Below are positions 18,222 through 27,900 of a stretch of DNA of 64,000 bases, one piece after another. Source of the stretch: Calditrichota bacterium (lineage in GTDB: Bacteria > Calditrichota > Calditrichia > Calditrichales > J004); NCBI GenBank assembly GCA_013112635.1, contig JABFGF010000003.1, forward strand, positions 372,001 through 436,000. Reading direction: 5' to 3'. Below the pieces are notes generated by a model, which saw only the letters and a program-made list of their open reading frames with translations, was not told the origin of the DNA and did no database searches. A program made the translations under genes and the position numbers. Within the stretch, counting starts at the first letter, position 1; the number at the start of each line of letters is the position of its first letter.

Positions 18222-19913
18222 TTAAGCCCGATTTTTTACCGGTCCATATTCAAAAATAAAAGCCAAAATGACAACAAGGGTGCAGCCAATAAAGTTAAAC
18301 CACAAATAAGGGATATCAGTGAAGAAGAAAAATCCAAATACGTACACTTCTGAAATCAATGCTGCAAGAAAGGTGGCGGTGCCGTTTATATTTTTAAAAT
18401 AGAATGCGATCAGAAAGATTCCCAATATTGTACCATAAAACAGTGATCCTAAAATATTTACAGCTTCAATCAGGGTTCCAAGTTGATTGGCAAACAGGGC
18501 AAAACCTATAGCATAAATTCCCCAAAAAACAGTTGAAGCTTTTGAAACAAAAAGATAGTGTTTTTCAGGGGCGCCCGGTTTAAGCATTCGTTTATAAATA
18601 TCAACCACAGTCGTCGATGCAAGTGCATTTAGCTCAGCTGATGTACTTGACATGGAAGCAGATAAAATAGCAGCCAGCACCAATCCTATCAGCCCAATGG
18701 GTAAAAAGCTGGTTACAAAAGTAAGGAAAATAAAATTCGTATCATTCCCATCAGAAGCCGGATTTGCCTGCGTTATAAGGGTCTTGGCTTCTTGCCGCAA
18801 ATCTTTCATCTGGTCTTCAATAGCCAAAACTTCTTGTTGATGCGAGAGAAGTTTGTTTTCATGGTTTTGGTCATTGGCCGAAAGCATTGACCGCAGAATA
18901 TCTTGTTTTTCAGAATGCAGTGTTTTGTGGTTTTTTTCCAAAGCTTCATATTGACCGGCTTGCTCAGAATAATGCACTTTCTGTTCTTCAACCGGGTTAA
19001 AATAAAGCGGTGGTTCAACGAATTGGTAAAACACAAAAACCATTGCCCCAATCAGCAATATGAAAAATTGCATCGGTATTTTTACGATGCCATTCATAAG
19101 CAAACCTGTGCGCGATTGAGCTATCGATGAGCCGGAAAGATAACGTTGCACCTGAGATTGATCGGTTCCAAAATAAGAAAGAGCTAAAAATGTTCCGCCA
19201 ATGAGCCCGCTCCAGAAAGTGTATTTATTACCCAGGTCAAAAGTAAAATCAATAGCATTTAGCTTACCAGATTTGCCTGCAATATGCAGGGCATCCAAAA
19301 CAGAAATATCATCCGGGAGCAACCTGAAGATCATAACAAATGCCGCAATCATCCCGAAAAAAATGACACCCATTTGTAGAAGATGGGTTTTATTTACGGC
19401 ATCTGTGCCGCCGGTTGCGGTGTAAATAATCACCAGGATACCAATCACAATAATTGTTGCGTTTAAATCCCATCCAAGTAAAACGGAAAGAATTAAGGCC
19501 GGTGCAAGAATTGTAAAACCGGCAGCCAGACCACGTTGGATTAAAAACAGTATGCTGCCGAGCGCCCGGTTTTTTAAATCGAAACGTGTTTCAAGATATT
19601 CGTAGGCAGTAAAGGCATTCATTTTATGATAGATGGGGACGGCTGTAATGGACAGAATAATCATTGCGATGGGCAGCCCAATATAGAATTGAACAAAACG
19701 CATTCCATCCACAAATGCCTGACCGGGCGTAGAAAGAAAAGTAATAGCACTGGCCTGAGTGGCCATTATGGAAAGTGTGACCATGTACCATGGAGTGCTT
19801 TTATTGGCAAGAAGAAATTCCTGCAGATTTTTGCTTCTTTTACTTTTCCAGGTGCCGTAAATTACTATAAAACCCAAAAAGGCGGACATCACCACCCAAT
19901 CGATTGTGCTCAT
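18222..19913 (-). CDS. Sodium:solute symporter (SSS family)
   Basis: This 563-residue polytopic membrane protein carries SSS hallmarks: an N-terminal TM helix, then SIMATQASAITFLSTPGQAF in the sodium-site helix region, YTATGGTDAV, and SYFGTDQSQVQRYLS. The substrate cannot be told from sequence; sugars, amino sugars or sialic-acid-like compounds are typical of Bacteroidota paralogs. An unusual hydrophilic, helical and probably coiled-coil insert of about 85 residues (~305-390) interrupts two TM helices. AGGAAAAT precedes the ATG. It follows a 40-residue single-span protein and a PIG-L deacetylase on the same strand, suggesting one operon for uptake and de-acetylation of an N-acetylated compound. 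Confidence 0.9.
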   Translation of the reverse strand: MSTIDWVVMSAFLGFIVIYGTWKSKRSKNLQEFLLANKSTPWYMVTLSIMATQASAITFLSTPGQAFVDGMRFVQFYIGLPIAMIILSITAVPIYHKMNAFTAYEYLETRFDLKNRALGSILFLIQRGLAAGFTILAPALILSVLLGWDLNATIIVIGILVIIYTATGGTDAVNKTHLLQMGVIFFGMIAAFVMIFRLLPDDISVLDALHIAGKSGKLNAIDFTFDLGNKYTFWSGLIGGTFLALSYFGTDQSQVQRYLSGSSIAQSRTGLLMNGIVKIPMQFFILLIGAMVFVFYQFVEPPLYFNPVEEQKVHYSEQAGQYEALEKNHKTLHSEKQDILRSMLSANDQNHENKLLSHQQEVLAIEDQMKDLRQEAKTLITQANPASDGNDTNFIFLTFVTSFLPIGLIGLVLAAILSASMSSTSAELNALASTTVVDIYKRMLKPGAPEKHYLFVSKASTVFWGIYAIGFALFANQLGTLIEAVNILGSLFYGTILGIFLIAFYFKNINGTATFLAALISEVYVFGFFFFTDIPYLWFNFIGCTLVVILAFIFEYGPVKNRA

Positions 19914-19941
19914 ATTTTCCTAAATTTGATAAGTGATGTGG

Positions 19942-20010
19942 CTTCGACAAGCTCAGCCACCACAATATTGTTTCTGAGTTGGTCTAATGTGTTCCCTGAG
20001 CTTGTCGAAG
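19942..20010. repeat. REP-like hairpin with perfect 15-bp arms
   Basis: CTTCGACAAGCTCAG at 19942-19956 is the exact complement of CTGAGCTTGTCGAAG at 19996-20010. The core CCTGAGC-N5-CGAAGG is shared with the repeats at 59630 and 60046. It stands five bases after the stop of the 40-residue gene and just upstream of the symporter gene. Confidence 0.75.
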
Positions 20011-20015
20011 GGGAC

Positions 20016-20138
20016 TCATTCAAACACCTTTGTAAAGGCATAAAACAAAACCAGTAATAAGATTAGATTTGCTGATACTGCAAAGTAAAATCTTGGCCAG
20101 CTTTTAAAAATGGGTGGTGCTTCTTCAAGTTTGCTCAT
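20016..20138 (-). CDS. 40-residue single-span membrane protein paired with the symporter
   Basis: Read on the minus strand, ATG at 20138-20136 opens a 40-codon frame ending in TGA at 20018-20016. The product is MSKLEEAPPIFKSWPRFYFA, then VSANLILLLVLFYAFTKVFE: a short charged, proline-containing head, the pair S-W-P, and one hydrophobic helix of about 17 residues. A purine-rich AAAGAAAAGAATG lies upstream. It lies between the PIG-L and symporter genes, all on one strand, so I infer a small accessory subunit of the transporter. I recall short proteins of this look beside SSS genes in Bacteroidota but cannot verify it. A REP-like hairpin begins right after its stop. Confidence 0.65.
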   Translation of the reverse strand: MSKLEEAPPIFKSWPRFYFAVSANLILLLVLFYAFTKVFE

Positions 20139-20157
20139 AACATTCTTTTCTTTTTTG

Positions 20158-20264
20158 CTACAGATACTCACAGACAGATCTAAAAAGAAAAAATAATAAA
20201 TTACTAATTCGTTAACTTAGTTTGTTATTCTTCAGTGTAAATCCGTGTAATCAGTGGTTGATTA
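20158..20264. repeat. Dispersed imperfect-palindrome element, copy 3, overlapping a gene end
   Basis: The left arm CTACAGATACTCACAGACAG lies at 20158-20177. The right arm TGTAAATCCGTGTAATCAG followed by TGGTTGATTA ends at 20264. It has the same arm order as 900-1001. The right arm overlaps the end of the PIG-L gene and supplies its stop codon and last few residues. Confidence 0.6.
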
Positions 20265-22734
20265 ATTCTTGTTTTTGTTTTGCAGAAATCATATTTACAA
20301 AAAGGCGGTATGCGCCCGGTACACCTGCCGGAAGTTGCCGGAACATGGACAATGCAGAAAAAATAAAAACACCTTTTCCATGATGAGCATAAAGCAGGCT
20401 GCCCAGTTTTGCTGGTTCGCCATGATCATTTCCCGCCAGCAATGGAGATAGTTTTCCTTGCCAGGATTCTGCTAAATAAGTTCCTCGCTCCTGGACCCAG
20501 CCATCAAAATCAGAATCGACTATTTTGTTTGGGTAATTAAATACGATATGCGCAGGTTTCAAGAAATCCATTTCAGCATCTTCCTCGGATATGCGATCGC
20601 GGCCTCTGGAAACAAACGGGAAAGGCCCAATTTGTGCGACCTGAATTCCAAATCGTGTATTATGCTGCACAATCCAGGTTCCGCCTTTTTCTACATATTC
20701 TGAAATACGTTTTTGATAAAGACCCAGTTTTTCTCGTGTATTAAAAGCACGGACGCCGCAGACAACAGCATCATATTGGGCATAATTTGCATTTATTAAA
20801 TCCTCATCGGAAAGCAATTCAACAGAAATACCAATCTGCTGTAAAGCCTGAGGGATTTCATCTCCTGAACCCATGATGTAAGCAATTTTTAGTTCGGGCA
20901 CATTTACAGCTAGCTTTACAAGTTTTGTTTCTGCTTGCTGCAGTACAGTTTGAACCGGAATATGCGGATAGTTGATTTCGATAACTTCATCGTAAAATTT
21001 TGAGTCTCCGGTTGTGGCCACCAACTTAACTATGCCATTTTCAGCGTTGTTTCCTGGCCGGATTTTAAATGCAAATGTGGACTGCTCATTTTTCTTTGTT
21101 AGCTCAAACTGAAACTCATGGGGTTCTATTTCCCATCCTTTTGGGATTTCCGGTTTTAGTAAACCCGAAACACTGTCTCTTTTTGCCTTTACAACAGCAT
21201 TTATTTGACGGTATTTTTTGTCTTTAAAAACAAAAACATTTTCGTTGAAAGACAGGCTTACATCAGGTAAAATTACAACGGGTTTAAACTGTTCACCATC
21301 CTCAGGATCGTTCCAGCGATATTCAACTGGTACAACAAACTCCAGTTTAACATCATTAAATGAAAGATTGATTTCAGCATGTAGTTTTGGCGGCCCTTCT
21401 GGTTGTCCGGAAAATTCATCATTTACGTTAAACATGGTTTCTCCCGGTTTATTTTCCAGCCAGTAAGGTTGGGTAAAACGGGCATCCTTTGGGATTGTTA
21501 CGGTGCTGATCAGCGTTGTCGGTTTATTTTCTTCCAGTTGCTGATTTACCGTTTCTTTTTCAAGGTAACTCAGTTTGATCGAATTCAGTTTTACAAGAAA
21601 GGCCGATCTGTTAATAATAGCACTTTTAATTTTAATCGATTTTCCAGGTGTTACAGATTCATCAAATGCGATCGATTCAAGCCATAATCCACTACACATT
21701 TGAAGCAGGTTTTGCACTTCTTTTTTCTTAGCTTCAATCCAAAAACTGCTTTCTTTTTGTAATAATATTTTATAAAGGTTGACCAAGTCTGGGATTATAC
21801 TTTGCGGGTTTTGCAGATTAAATTTTTGGTTTATTTTATTAATTTGGTTTTGAATATCCTCTGAACCCTCAATGCGTTTCCAGCTGGTTTCAATTCCATC
21901 CATTAAGTCATTATTTGCACTATCACCGGCCGTAAGCTCATAATAATCTGGAGAAACGCCCCTTGGTGGCGACGAGCCAAAACCCTGTGATTTATGCATA
22001 CTTCGGCTTTTTGATGCAATTTCACGAAACGACATTCCATGCAATGATGAATAGGTGCCAAGATCCAATGAAAGGATTGGGGAAGCAGAAGTAGGTCTTG
22101 TTTTGTTTGGTTGCCAGGTATTCCAAAATATTCTTTTGGCCTGCCAGGTATTTAGGATTTCTAATTGTTCAGGAAATCGGGTAGGATCAGCAGCAGCATG
22201 AAAAGCCTCCTCAGCTAATATGGCCGATGAAAGATGATGTCCATGCCCACCATTTATTTCCGTGAAACGGGTTATTATAATATCCGGTTTAAACTTACGG
22301 ATTACTTTTACAACATCGCTTAAGATTGTTTCTCTGTCCCATTTGGAAAGTGTTTCTTTTGCCGTTTTTGAATAACCAAAATCTATTGCTCTGGAAAAGA
22401 ATTGCCGGGCGCCATCTATTTTGCGGGCGGCAATAAGTTCTTGTGTGCGGATTACACCGAAAAGCGCTCCTTTTTCCGGCCCAAGGAGGTTTTGTCCGCC
22501 ATCGCCACGAGTCAGTGAAAGATAGGCTGTGCGGTAATTTCGTCCTTTGGACATATATGTCAACAGACCCTGGTTTTCATCATCGGGATGTGCAGCAATA
22601 TATAAAACACTCCCCAAAACATTAAGTTTGTTTATTGCTGCCTGAATTTCATTTGGGTTGTAGTTCAAATCTGTTTGCCCGGACAACAGGCTTACCTGGA
22701 AAGAAAAAAATAATAAGAGAAGTAAAAGTCGCAC
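20251..22734 (-). CDS. Secreted PIG-L family deacetylase with C-terminal amidotransferase-like domain
   Basis: This 827-residue protein has a signal peptide (MRLLLLLLFFSFQVSLLSGQ). The N-terminal PIG-L/LmbE zinc deacetylase domain shows AAHPDDE (His49, Asp51, Asp52) and GGHGHH near residue 165. PIG-L enzymes remove acetyl groups from N-acetylglucosamine-like substrates. The middle holds beta-sandwich segments like the NEW3 domain, and the last 220 residues resemble a class I amidotransferase-like (ThuA-type) fold (YDAVVCGVRAFNTRE). The start is GTG at 22734, supported by AAGGAATAAAC. Its last codons and stop lie in a dispersed repeat. It lies upstream of the symporter genes, so sugar uptake and deacetylation may be coupled. 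Confidence 0.88.
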   Translation of the reverse strand: MRLLLLLLFFSFQVSLLSGQTDLNYNPNEIQAAINKLNVLGSVLYIAAHPDDENQGLLTYMSKGRNYRTAYLSLTRGDGGQNLLGPEKGALFGVIRTQELIAARKIDGARQFFSRAIDFGYSKTAKETLSKWDRETILSDVVKVIRKFKPDIIITRFTEINGGHGHHLSSAILAEEAFHAAADPTRFPEQLEILNTWQAKRIFWNTWQPNKTRPTSASPILSLDLGTYSSLHGMSFREIASKSRSMHKSQGFGSSPPRGVSPDYYELTAGDSANNDLMDGIETSWKRIEGSEDIQNQINKINQKFNLQNPQSIIPDLVNLYKILLQKESSFWIEAKKKEVQNLLQMCSGLWLESIAFDESVTPGKSIKIKSAIINRSAFLVKLNSIKLSYLEKETVNQQLEENKPTTLISTVTIPKDARFTQPYWLENKPGETMFNVNDEFSGQPEGPPKLHAEINLSFNDVKLEFVVPVEYRWNDPEDGEQFKPVVILPDVSLSFNENVFVFKDKKYRQINAVVKAKRDSVSGLLKPEIPKGWEIEPHEFQFELTKKNEQSTFAFKIRPGNNAENGIVKLVATTGDSKFYDEVIEINYPHIPVQTVLQQAETKLVKLAVNVPELKIAYIMGSGDEIPQALQQIGISVELLSDEDLINANYAQYDAVVCGVRAFNTREKLGLYQKRISEYVEKGGTWIVQHNTRFGIQVAQIGPFPFVSRGRDRISEEDAEMDFLKPAHIVFNYPNKIVDSDFDGWVQERGTYLAESWQGKLSPLLAGNDHGEPAKLGSLLYAHHGKGVFIFSALSMFRQLPAGVPGAYRLFVNMISAKQKQELINH

Positions 22735-22826
22735 GTTTATTCCTTGTAAAGTTTCGCTTATGCTACCTGGGTTGTTAATTGTAATTAAATTCTTTTTGGT
22801 ATGTGTAGTTCTTCTTTAGGGAAAGT

Positions 22827-23474
22827 TTAACTTTTGGTAAGTTTTTCCAACCCTTCAATAACTTCATCTCGTGGCAATTCACCTTTATTTAGCAATTTGT
22901 CATCACAAGAAAGCAATTGTTTATAAAAATTGATAGCGTGTTTTTTTGCATCATTTTCATTTTGCTCCAACAAAAGAAAGAGAATATTTTCCGCTTTTGC
23001 AAAATAATTATGATTCTTATAAAACTTAAAAATCCTGAATAAAAGTTCAGGTGCAATCTTAAACTCAGTCAGTTTTTCACAACAAAATAAGGCATAGGTA
23101 ACATAATCAGTTTTATACTTTTGCTGCTCCTGAAAAACTATTTCGAAAAGATGAAAACCCTGAAAATATTGTCTGAATATTTTATCCGTATCCTGTCCGC
23201 GATGTTCAAAAATTTCACCCTGCTCAGTTAATAGCACAGCCAAAGTCATGCACTTATCATAGTCAGTCTCACCATCATAAGTAAACAATTCGATTAATGC
23301 ATCGGCATCGAGGCGCTCGACAATTTCCGGATTTATACCAAGCAATTGTTTGGTGGCAACATCGACAACCATTTGGGCATTTTCCCATTGCCCCTTTTTT
23401 TTGTAATTAAGAACCTGACCAATTACCTGCGCAAGTTGTTTTATCATTCTTAAAATGAAATCGCGTTCAAACAT
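22827..23474 (-). CDS. DUF6483 family protein
   Basis: This 215-residue, all-helical protein opens with MFERDFILRMIKQLAQVIGQ and continues with LLGINPEIVERLDADALIEL and LAVLLTEQGEIFE. This is the pattern of DUF6483, best known from Firmicutes, where its function is unknown. The C-terminal half looks like TPR-type helix pairs (FAKAENILFLLLEQNEND). There is no signal or membrane segment. GGAATAATAA precedes the ATG. It lies behind the PIG-L gene's promoter side with a 92-base gap; co-transcription with it is possible. Confidence 0.75.
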   Translation of the reverse strand: MFERDFILRMIKQLAQVIGQVLNYKKKGQWENAQMVVDVATKQLLGINPEIVERLDADALIELFTYDGETDYDKCMTLAVLLTEQGEIFEHRGQDTDKIFRQYFQGFHLFEIVFQEQQKYKTDYVTYALFCCEKLTEFKIAPELLFRIFKFYKNHNYFAKAENILFLLLEQNENDAKKHAINFYKQLLSCDDKLLNKGELPRDEVIEGLEKLTKS

Positions 23475-23491
23475 TTATTATTCCTTAGTTA

Positions 23492-23522
23492 AACCTTCCA
23501 GGTTTCTAAAACCGGGAAGGTT
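23492..23522. repeat. AACCTTCC inverted repeat, diverged copy
   Basis: AACCTTCCAGGTTT (23492-23505) faces AAACCGGGAAGGTT (23509-23522). The stem has one or two mismatches and matches the terminator stem at 15448-15479. Here it lies upstream of the DUF6483 start and has no strong T tract in the useful direction. Confidence 0.6.
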
Positions 23523-23530
23523 TTAGAACG

Positions 23531-23612
23531 CAAAATTAAAAGGCTTTGGGAATTGGGGCAAGAGGTTAATGGAATTACTTGGGGCAAACCATTTCTCTAA
23601 ATTCCCAAAGCC
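23531..23612 (-). terminator. Long-arm terminator of the DUF2911 gene
   Basis: GGCTTTGGGAATT (23542-23554) pairs perfectly with AATTCCCAAAGCC (23600-23612), enclosing a 45-base loop. On the minus strand the stem starts eight bases after the stop codon of the DUF2911 gene and is followed by TTTTAATTTT. The long loop is unusual for a plain terminator. Confidence 0.65.
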
Positions 23613-23619
23613 GAAAATA

Positions 23620-24705
23620 TTATAATGCCTGTATTGCAGCTTTTATTCGGGCATGTTGTGCCTGTGGAGCCATTTCCATGGCTTTTTCATAATTTTTAAT
23701 TGCGCCTTTTTTATCGCCTTTTCTGCCTAATGCTTCTGCATAACTGTCAAACACATTCCATGACGTTGGGTAATTTTTAACATTAGCTTCAAATATTTTC
23801 AATGCCTCATCCAGTCGGCTTGGGTTGGCAAACAGAAGTTGATAACCATAAGCGTTCAGCTCGTTTTCTGTTGCCCCGGCCATTGCGCCTTCCATCAATT
23901 TATCAGCTTCATCGGTTTTGCCTTGTAAACTCAAAAGTCCCGCTTTTGTTTGCTTATTAGCAAAAATAGCGCCGCCATTCATGCCCAAAGCTTTGTCTAT
24001 CCAAATCATGGCCTCATCAAGATGTGTATTGTTGTTTAGCGCAAATTGTGCAGCCCGGCCCCATGCAGCCTGGTTGAATCCTGGAAGTGTTGTCAGCTCT
24101 TCTTTGTATTTTGAAAGAATTACATCATTGCGATCAACGGAAATATTGAAAGCAATTTTCTTTTTTCCCCAATGCAGATAAGCTGTGGCTGAGCTGTTTG
24201 TTAAATCTTCAAAAGCATAAAGCAGGTTTTCCATGTGAGGAACATCCTGCCATTTTACACTTACACGTAAAGCATCGTTCTCTTTTTCATAAAAGAAACT
24301 TCCCCAAGATTGCGTATCCTTGTTAAAAATAATTGTGACTTCATCTTCGCTTGGAAGCATGTGCAAGCCATAAGAACCGGCTTTGAGGTCTTGTCCTTCA
24401 ATTTTTACATTATGGCTAAATGAAATAACTGTGTTTTCATTTGCGCCTGCACGCCACGGCATGGGCTTACCATTACCGAAATTATTGGGAGCATGTCCCC
24501 AAGGAACCAATGTTCCCCATACTTCGCGCTTGTTTACTGCTGGACGGTGATAGTTTATAGAAACCTCAACAAAAGTGGCAATATTTTGAGATACCTTTGC
24601 CGGTGGGCTTACCTTTAAAAAAGATAAGGGTTGTTGCGCTGCTAATTGCGAAAAGCCCCCTAAAAGCAACAGTGAAGAAACAAAATAAATAATACGTTTA
24701 GTCAT
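23620..24705 (-). CDS. Secreted DUF2911 protein with TPR-like C-terminus
   Basis: This 361-residue protein has a signal peptide (IIYFVSSLLLLGGFSQLAAQ). The DUF2911 domain (residues ~30-190) is recognised by SINYHRPAVNKREVWGTLVPWG, PWRAGANENTVISFS and GSYGLHMLP. DUF2911 is a common Bacteroidota/FCB exported domain of unknown function. Residues 210-361 are tetratricopeptide-like (AIKNYEKAMEMAPQAQHARI). The ribosome-binding site AGGAGGATAAT directly before ATG is one of the strongest in the window, suggesting good expression. It diverges from the giant subtilase gene; the 293-base space between them holds both promoters but no motif I could fix. Confidence 0.88.
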   Translation of the reverse strand: MTKRIIYFVSSLLLLGGFSQLAAQQPLSFLKVSPPAKVSQNIATFVEVSINYHRPAVNKREVWGTLVPWGHAPNNFGNGKPMPWRAGANENTVISFSHNVKIEGQDLKAGSYGLHMLPSEDEVTIIFNKDTQSWGSFFYEKENDALRVSVKWQDVPHMENLLYAFEDLTNSSATAYLHWGKKKIAFNISVDRNDVILSKYKEELTTLPGFNQAAWGRAAQFALNNNTHLDEAMIWIDKALGMNGGAIFANKQTKAGLLSLQGKTDEADKLMEGAMAGATENELNAYGYQLLFANPSRLDEALKIFEANVKNYPTSWNVFDSYAEALGRKGDKKGAIKNYEKAMEMAPQAQHARIKAAIQAL

Positions 24706-24998
24706 ATTATCCTCCTAATAATTGGTTGTTTAGTGTTGGTGCTGGATTGTTTTATTTTCCGATTGTGTAAATCAGGAATAACTGAAAATCGATTCCAAAA
24801 TTACGTTTCGAAAATATGTAATGTTGCATGTTTTGTGGGGGAATTAAAAAATTCTACGGCGTTGTTATTGTTTTGTTACAAAATAAATCAAAATGGCTTA
24901 ATGTGACTCATAGCATCCTTTAAAAAATAATGTATTCTTATATTTCATATCCAATTTGATTTTCTCAAATAATTACATAAGTATATTTTGGAGCAGGG

Positions 24999-27900
24999 AT
25001 GCGAATCTTATTACTTTCTTTGTCATTTCTAATCAATCCTCTTTTTTCACAATCAATTGAAAAAACATATTTTTACCAAAACGAGCCAATTGGTTTAAAA
25101 CTAAAAACAGATCAACTGAATGTTATTTTCAAAAACGCTGTAAATGACAGCCGGGCAAGAAATATCCTATCTGCTGTTTTAGGAAATAGTTTTGAAAACA
25201 TTGAATCGTTGAATCAAAAAAACAAGCGGTTGATAAAGCTTAGTGAGAGGTTTCCCGAAAGTGAGTTATCAAGTCTGATAAATAGGTTAAACGTATCGAG
25301 CGATATTTCTATTGCAGGGCCGGTGTTTATAAAAAACTCAGTACGCTCTTTGGTTAGCAATCAGTTTGTTGTGCGTTTTGATGCAAACATAAATGAACCG
25401 CAAATTGAACGGATTAACATTGAGAATGATGCAACTATAATCCGTAAAATTGCAGATCAGACATATCTGCTGGCCACGATCGAATCTGCAAAAATGAATG
25501 GTCTGGTTGCTGCAAATATTTATATGGAGTTAACAGAAACAGTTTGGGCCCATCCCAATTTCGGCTATTTAAATGATGAAATTCTCGATGCAGTGAATGA
25601 TCCATATTATTCACAACAATGGGCGCATATAAATACGGGGCAGGCTGTTGCAAACCACGCACCCGATGGTTTTCCACAAACGGTTAAAGGGTTTAACGAT
25701 GCAGATATGGATGTTGACCTGGCCTGGGAGATATTAAAAAATAATGGCATTAATCCGGGCCAAAATATTTTAGTCGGCATTATGGACAGTGGTGTTGAAT
25801 TAACGCATCCTGATTTACAGGCCAATATTGTTGATCCAGGAAAAGATTTCACTGCCAGCCAGCAGAACGACGGAAACGATGTTGAAGGCCATGGTACAAA
25901 TGTAGCAGGAATTATTGCAGCAGTTGCAGATAATGGAGAAGGTGTCGCAGGTATCGCTTATTCCAGTGGTCTTCTTCCTGTTAAAATGAACAGTGCTACC
26001 GATGCCGAAATAGCATCTTCATTTGATTATGCCTGGCAATTTGGTTGTGATGTGCTAAGCAACAGCTGGAGTGGTACAAATCCTGTTTCTGTTGTTACGG
26101 AAGCAATTAATCGCGCAAAAACGCAGGGGCGTGGCGGCAAGGGATGCGTCATTGTTTTCTCAACCGGAAATGAAGGGCATGGCACAGTTAGCTATCCTGC
26201 AAACCTTAGCGATGTAATTGCTGTTGGTGCTGCAAATATGTTTAATGAAAAAAGCAGCCAGGGAAGCCGTGATGGCAATTATGCTATTGGCAGTAATTAT
26301 GGTTCTGAACTGGATTTAGTTGCCCCAACACTGGTTTATACTACAAACCTGAAAGATGGCAGCGGTTATGCAAGTGGTGCTTATAATGATGCTTTTAATG
26401 GAACGTCCGGAGCATGCCCGCATGTATCAGCAACTGCTGCTTTAATATTGTCTGCCGATGGTTCTTTAACTTCTGACCAGGTGCAAGATATTTTACAACA
26501 ATCTGCCGAGCCAATTGAGCGATATATGTATGATAGCAAAGGCTGGAACAAACAAGTGGGTTACGGACGCGTTAATGCTCACAATGCTGTGCAAATGGCT
26601 ATTGGTGATGATGGTGATGTACCTGATTTTTCTTTTAACCGAATAAGCTCATCGGCTGAAACCGGAAAACGCACAATTGAGGTAAGTATTTCAGATAATT
26701 CCGGAATTGCAAAAGCAAACCTGTTTTTCAGGACAAATTATCGCGGTACAGTTTCTTCCTGGACTGAGATTGGACCTGATAGTGAATTGGGCGGTTTGTA
26801 TACTTTCAATATTCCCGGCCAGCAATGGGAAACGCAGGTAGAATACTATTTTTATGCTGAAGATGCTTCAGCCAATGCTAACAAATCAACTTTTCCAACA
26901 CTGGGTGATCTTGAAAATGCCCCGCCATTAACATTTTCTTACCATGTGGCTGAATTGCAGATAAATTCATACACCAGCACCGATGTACCAAAAAACTGGG
27001 ATAATGTTTTTGAAATGGTGTTTACATCTACCCTGGATATTGCAGATGATTTCCTGATTGTGGATGCAGATGCGACGGTTTCCGTGGATGGCCAGATCCA
27101 GGATTTTGCAATTATTGTGGAAGCACCATCTAATGTAGCCAGCGCCATTTTATCGCAAAACACAGGAACAGAATATCAGTCCACACATACGGATGATGAA
27201 GCAAGCACACCAATCACCGATGGCAAATCACCCTACAATGGTTCCTTTCAGCCGGATAATGGCCTGTTTGTATTTGATGGTGAACAATCAAAAGGTCAGT
27301 GGCTTTTACGCGGCTGGGATAGTTTTTGGTTTAACAATGGCGGGTCTCTGACAAGCTGGAAACTTGATCTAACCCAAATGAAAACCAATGATGTTCCGGT
27401 AGTGAGCGGGATTTCCAATCAAACAATTGATGAGGGCAATAGTTTTACATTAATTCAGTTAAACTCATTTGTCAGCGATGGTAATCACTCCGATGCCGAA
27501 ATGACCTGGTCATCTTCGGGAAATTCAAATCTTAGTGTTTTCATCGATAATCAGAAAAACACAGCAACAGTGCAAACACCGAATAATGACTGGTATGGGT
27601 CGGAAACGATTACTTTCACTGCTACCGATCCTGGTGCGGCAAGCGGTGGACAAGCGGTTGTATTTACTGTAAATAATATAAATGATGCTCCTGTCGTTTC
27701 TGATATTCTGAATCAGACTATTGAAGAAGGAGCTGCTTTCGCAACAATTTCACTTGATGACTATGTTTCCGACATCGATAATGCAGATTCTGAAATAAGC
27801 TGGTCCACTTCAACTCCAAAAGAATTATCTGTCTCAATTGATGCAAATCGGGTTGCTACAATATCTGCACCAAATGCAGACTGGTATGGTTCGGAACAAA

